NCBI GenBank assembly: GCA_034440635.1
Contig: JAOTON010000056.1
Coordinates: forward strand, 379,501 to 443,500
Source: Lepas anatifera
Lineage: Eukaryota > Arthropoda > Thecostraca > Lepadidae
DNA: 64,000 bases
Direction of reading: 5' to 3'
Made by a program: the position numbers and the translations under genes. The notes beneath the pieces were generated by a model, which worked only from the letters and a program-made list of their open reading frames with translations, had not been told where the DNA came from and did no database searches. Position 1 is the stretch's first letter, and each line of letters begins with the position of its first letter. Shown here piece after piece: positions 52,801 to 55,800 of the stretch.

Positions 52801-55800
52801 CAGGAGCTATGCCGGTCGCGGAGGGGATCTCTAACTGAGTGTGTGCACCGCCACAGGAGCTATGCCGGTCGCGGAGGGTATCTCTAACTGAGTGTGTGCA
52901 CCGTCACAGAAGCTATGCCGGTCGCGGAGGGGATCTCTAACTGAGTGTGTGCACCGTCACAGGAGCTATGCCGGTCGCGGATGGCAGCGCGGGTGTCGGA
53001 GAAGGAGCAGCCGGAGAAGGCCCAGAGGGTGCACAGCCTGTCCAAGGAGTCTGACGGCACCGCCAGTCCGACGTCCCGCTCCAGTACCTCCTCCTGGTCA
53101 GTAGCAGATGTCAACGTTCCCACCACCGTATTTCATCGCAGGCGCCACCGCCCATTGCATCACGCTTTAATGTAGAGGTGTTTGTTGAATGAATCGTAGT
53201 TCATTGTAGACAAATCTGTATATTTTATTGTGTTTCGATGAAGACCCTAAGGATAATTCATGTCGTCGCAAATGGCGCGCCTTGGTGTTCTTGTGTCGAC
53301 ATGTGTCGGAACGCGCGTGCTCTATGCCCAAAATTGTACGCATAAGAAACTGCTGCGTGCTCTGCCGGACTACACAGTGTCTCACGAAAAGCCTCCGAGT
53401 TGTAATTTTGTGATTGAACGAGACAATAGTGTGTGAACCCACTGTACTGCATTGATTTTGTCATTTTACATTCTTACCATCAGCGTAGAAGCAGTTAATT
53501 AGGTACACGGAGAGGTGCTTCAATCATGCCTGCCCCATATTTCTTGTTAACGTATCAATACGGTATATGCTATATTGCCTTTTACCTGACTGACATGTCC
53601 AATTGGAATTGTGACCAAAGCCTCTGATGAAATCCTAGTGGTCATTTGGTCACCAAAGAGACACAGAAAAGCACCAAAAGTACAGTCTAGCGTGAGTAAT
53701 GGTATTGTCTTAGTGGACGACAGCAGTCTACGCCATTATTGCCGTTTTATCGTTGTGTGATGCTCGAATGTCACCCCTCCCACTACGCAGCCAAGTCGTG
53801 CCTAACTCCATTCAAATTCCCTTATCACCGAGGCATAGGGCCTTACCGATTTTCTCCTGCTGTCCTGTATCTGCAAATGTATCCACGCAAAATTTGTATA
53901 TAAAATTATGTAATAACTGGTAACCTTTGCCCCAAACTTGGTCGTGATTTCGGTATGTTTTTTCCCAGGAGTGAAGAACCAGTTGTATCCAATATGGACA
54001 TATCGACCGGACATATGGTTTTGGTAAGACCGTTTTACTTTTCTGCCCCTGGTGGTATTTAAGCAGACTAATTCAGCCGAATCCTATTTAGGTAAATACA
54101 TCGAGATCAGCGTTTGAAAGGACCAGTTTCCTTTCCACCAGGCTGGTGTTCATCATTTTTATATCCTGGTTCATTATGAAATGGTTTGAGCTATATTATA
54201 TAGGGCATATGAAGTTACACTCTTGTCACATCGTCCCAACTGCAGATCCAAGTCTTAGAAACTTTATGACTATCTCGAAGTCAAACCATACCATGGTATA
54301 TAACTTCGAACAATAACTTATATCTGCAACGACAGAGGGGAAGGCATTACTGATCTTGGGACTTTCACATAAAACGGTGGCGGCTTAACCAACTGTGCCA
54401 CCACAGTGATGCATGGGTGGATCATCCTCTTGTATGCATTTTACATGTATACCCTGCTCCTTTCTCAAGGTAGTTAATTGATTTCAAGCGTCATTTTCAA
54501 TCAGTAAAAACTGCCTAGACTTGTCTGATATGAGTGCAGCCTCGGAAGTGCTGACTCCAGTAAATAACGCTGCTGGTCGTCACCAGTCGTACATGGAGGA
54601 CCACCTGAAGCGGAAGGACAAGCTGGAGGAGGAGTGGCGCGCGCTGTGTGCGTACGAGGCGGAGCCGTCGGCGCGCACGGTCGCCACACAGCCTGAGAAC
54701 ACCGGCAAGAACCGCCGGCCGTCCGTGCTTCCGTACGACCACTCCAGGGTCACGCTCAACGCCGTCACCAACGCCACCGGCGGCAACTACATCAACGCCA
54801 GCAGCATCACCGACCACGACCCGCGCAACCCGGCCTACATAGCTACGCAGGTCAGAGAGACTGCTTAGATCAGGGAAGTATACCGGGCATACTATCTGCT
54901 CAGCACAGGGGACACTGGGCATACATAGCTACTCGGGTCAGAATAAATACCTACTTACATCATTACACGGATTGCTTTCACTGGGCCTGCGCCAACACTC
55001 ATATCAGATTACAAACCAGCGTATCAAACCAGATTACAAACCTGTGTACACTACCGCTCATTCCAGATAACAAACCAGTCTACACCACTACTCATGCCAG
55101 CGTGCACCATCTCTCAGATCAGATTACAAACCGGCGCACACCTGCACTCATGGTAGATTACAAACCAGTGTGTACTACCGCTCATTCCAGATAACAACTA
55201 GATTACAAACCGGTCTACACTTCCACCCGGGCCAGTGCGATCCCCTGCCCCTCAGTCCACACTGCCGCATCATCGCTCCCGAGTGGAAATACAAATTGTG
55301 ACTAAACGTTTCATCTATGGGAAATGACTATTCCAAGCCTGGTCTTTTTGCAATAGGCTTCAAACACCTCCAGGTACTAACGGCTAGCTAGCTGAGGAAG
55401 CATTATATATGTCCATCCAAAAACCGGCCAATCTCGAGGGACCCTGAAAGTATGTATAAAGAAAAACCGTCTGACTGCTAGGCTTATCACCGAAGAAGGA
55501 TGTACGATTTGGCTCCGAAGTCTAGCTCCACCCCACCAGAGAAAGTTTCAGCGAAGTTCAGCTTAAACCCACAGAGCTGTGCCACCGGTTTCGCCCCTGT
55601 CCGTACGTAAAAGTTGGCTCAGAGGGCAGGCCCTCTCCAAGACTAGGCGCATGGTCCGACAGGGCGGTACACCTCTTGACTGCCCTGACCACTGTCCGGT
55701 CACTCATCCGACCCCGGCAACTGACCCCAGACACGCCGCGGTCAGTCGCCGCGCCGTCCCATTGGCTGCCGCCACTGCCCCAGGTCGGGTCACGTGACAT

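Larger units (their letters stand above)
25104..52962 (+). other. PTPRN intron (27.9 kb), transposon-rich
   Basis: The longest intron of the gene carries the Penelope/LINE composite, tRNA-like repeats, SINEs and an AGGTCA-rich MITE, each listed separately. Stretches without any supported feature are about 26650-29860 (apart from the GC-rich block at 27720-28480), 30640-31760, 43110-44510, 44600-48220 and 49020-50290. Confidence 0.75.

Noticed and set aside
52524..52838. Open frames through the acceptor array (repeated SYAGRGGD blocks)
   Set aside because: They are by-products of the 53-bp period. The true coding frame is fixed by the downstream exon and its family match.
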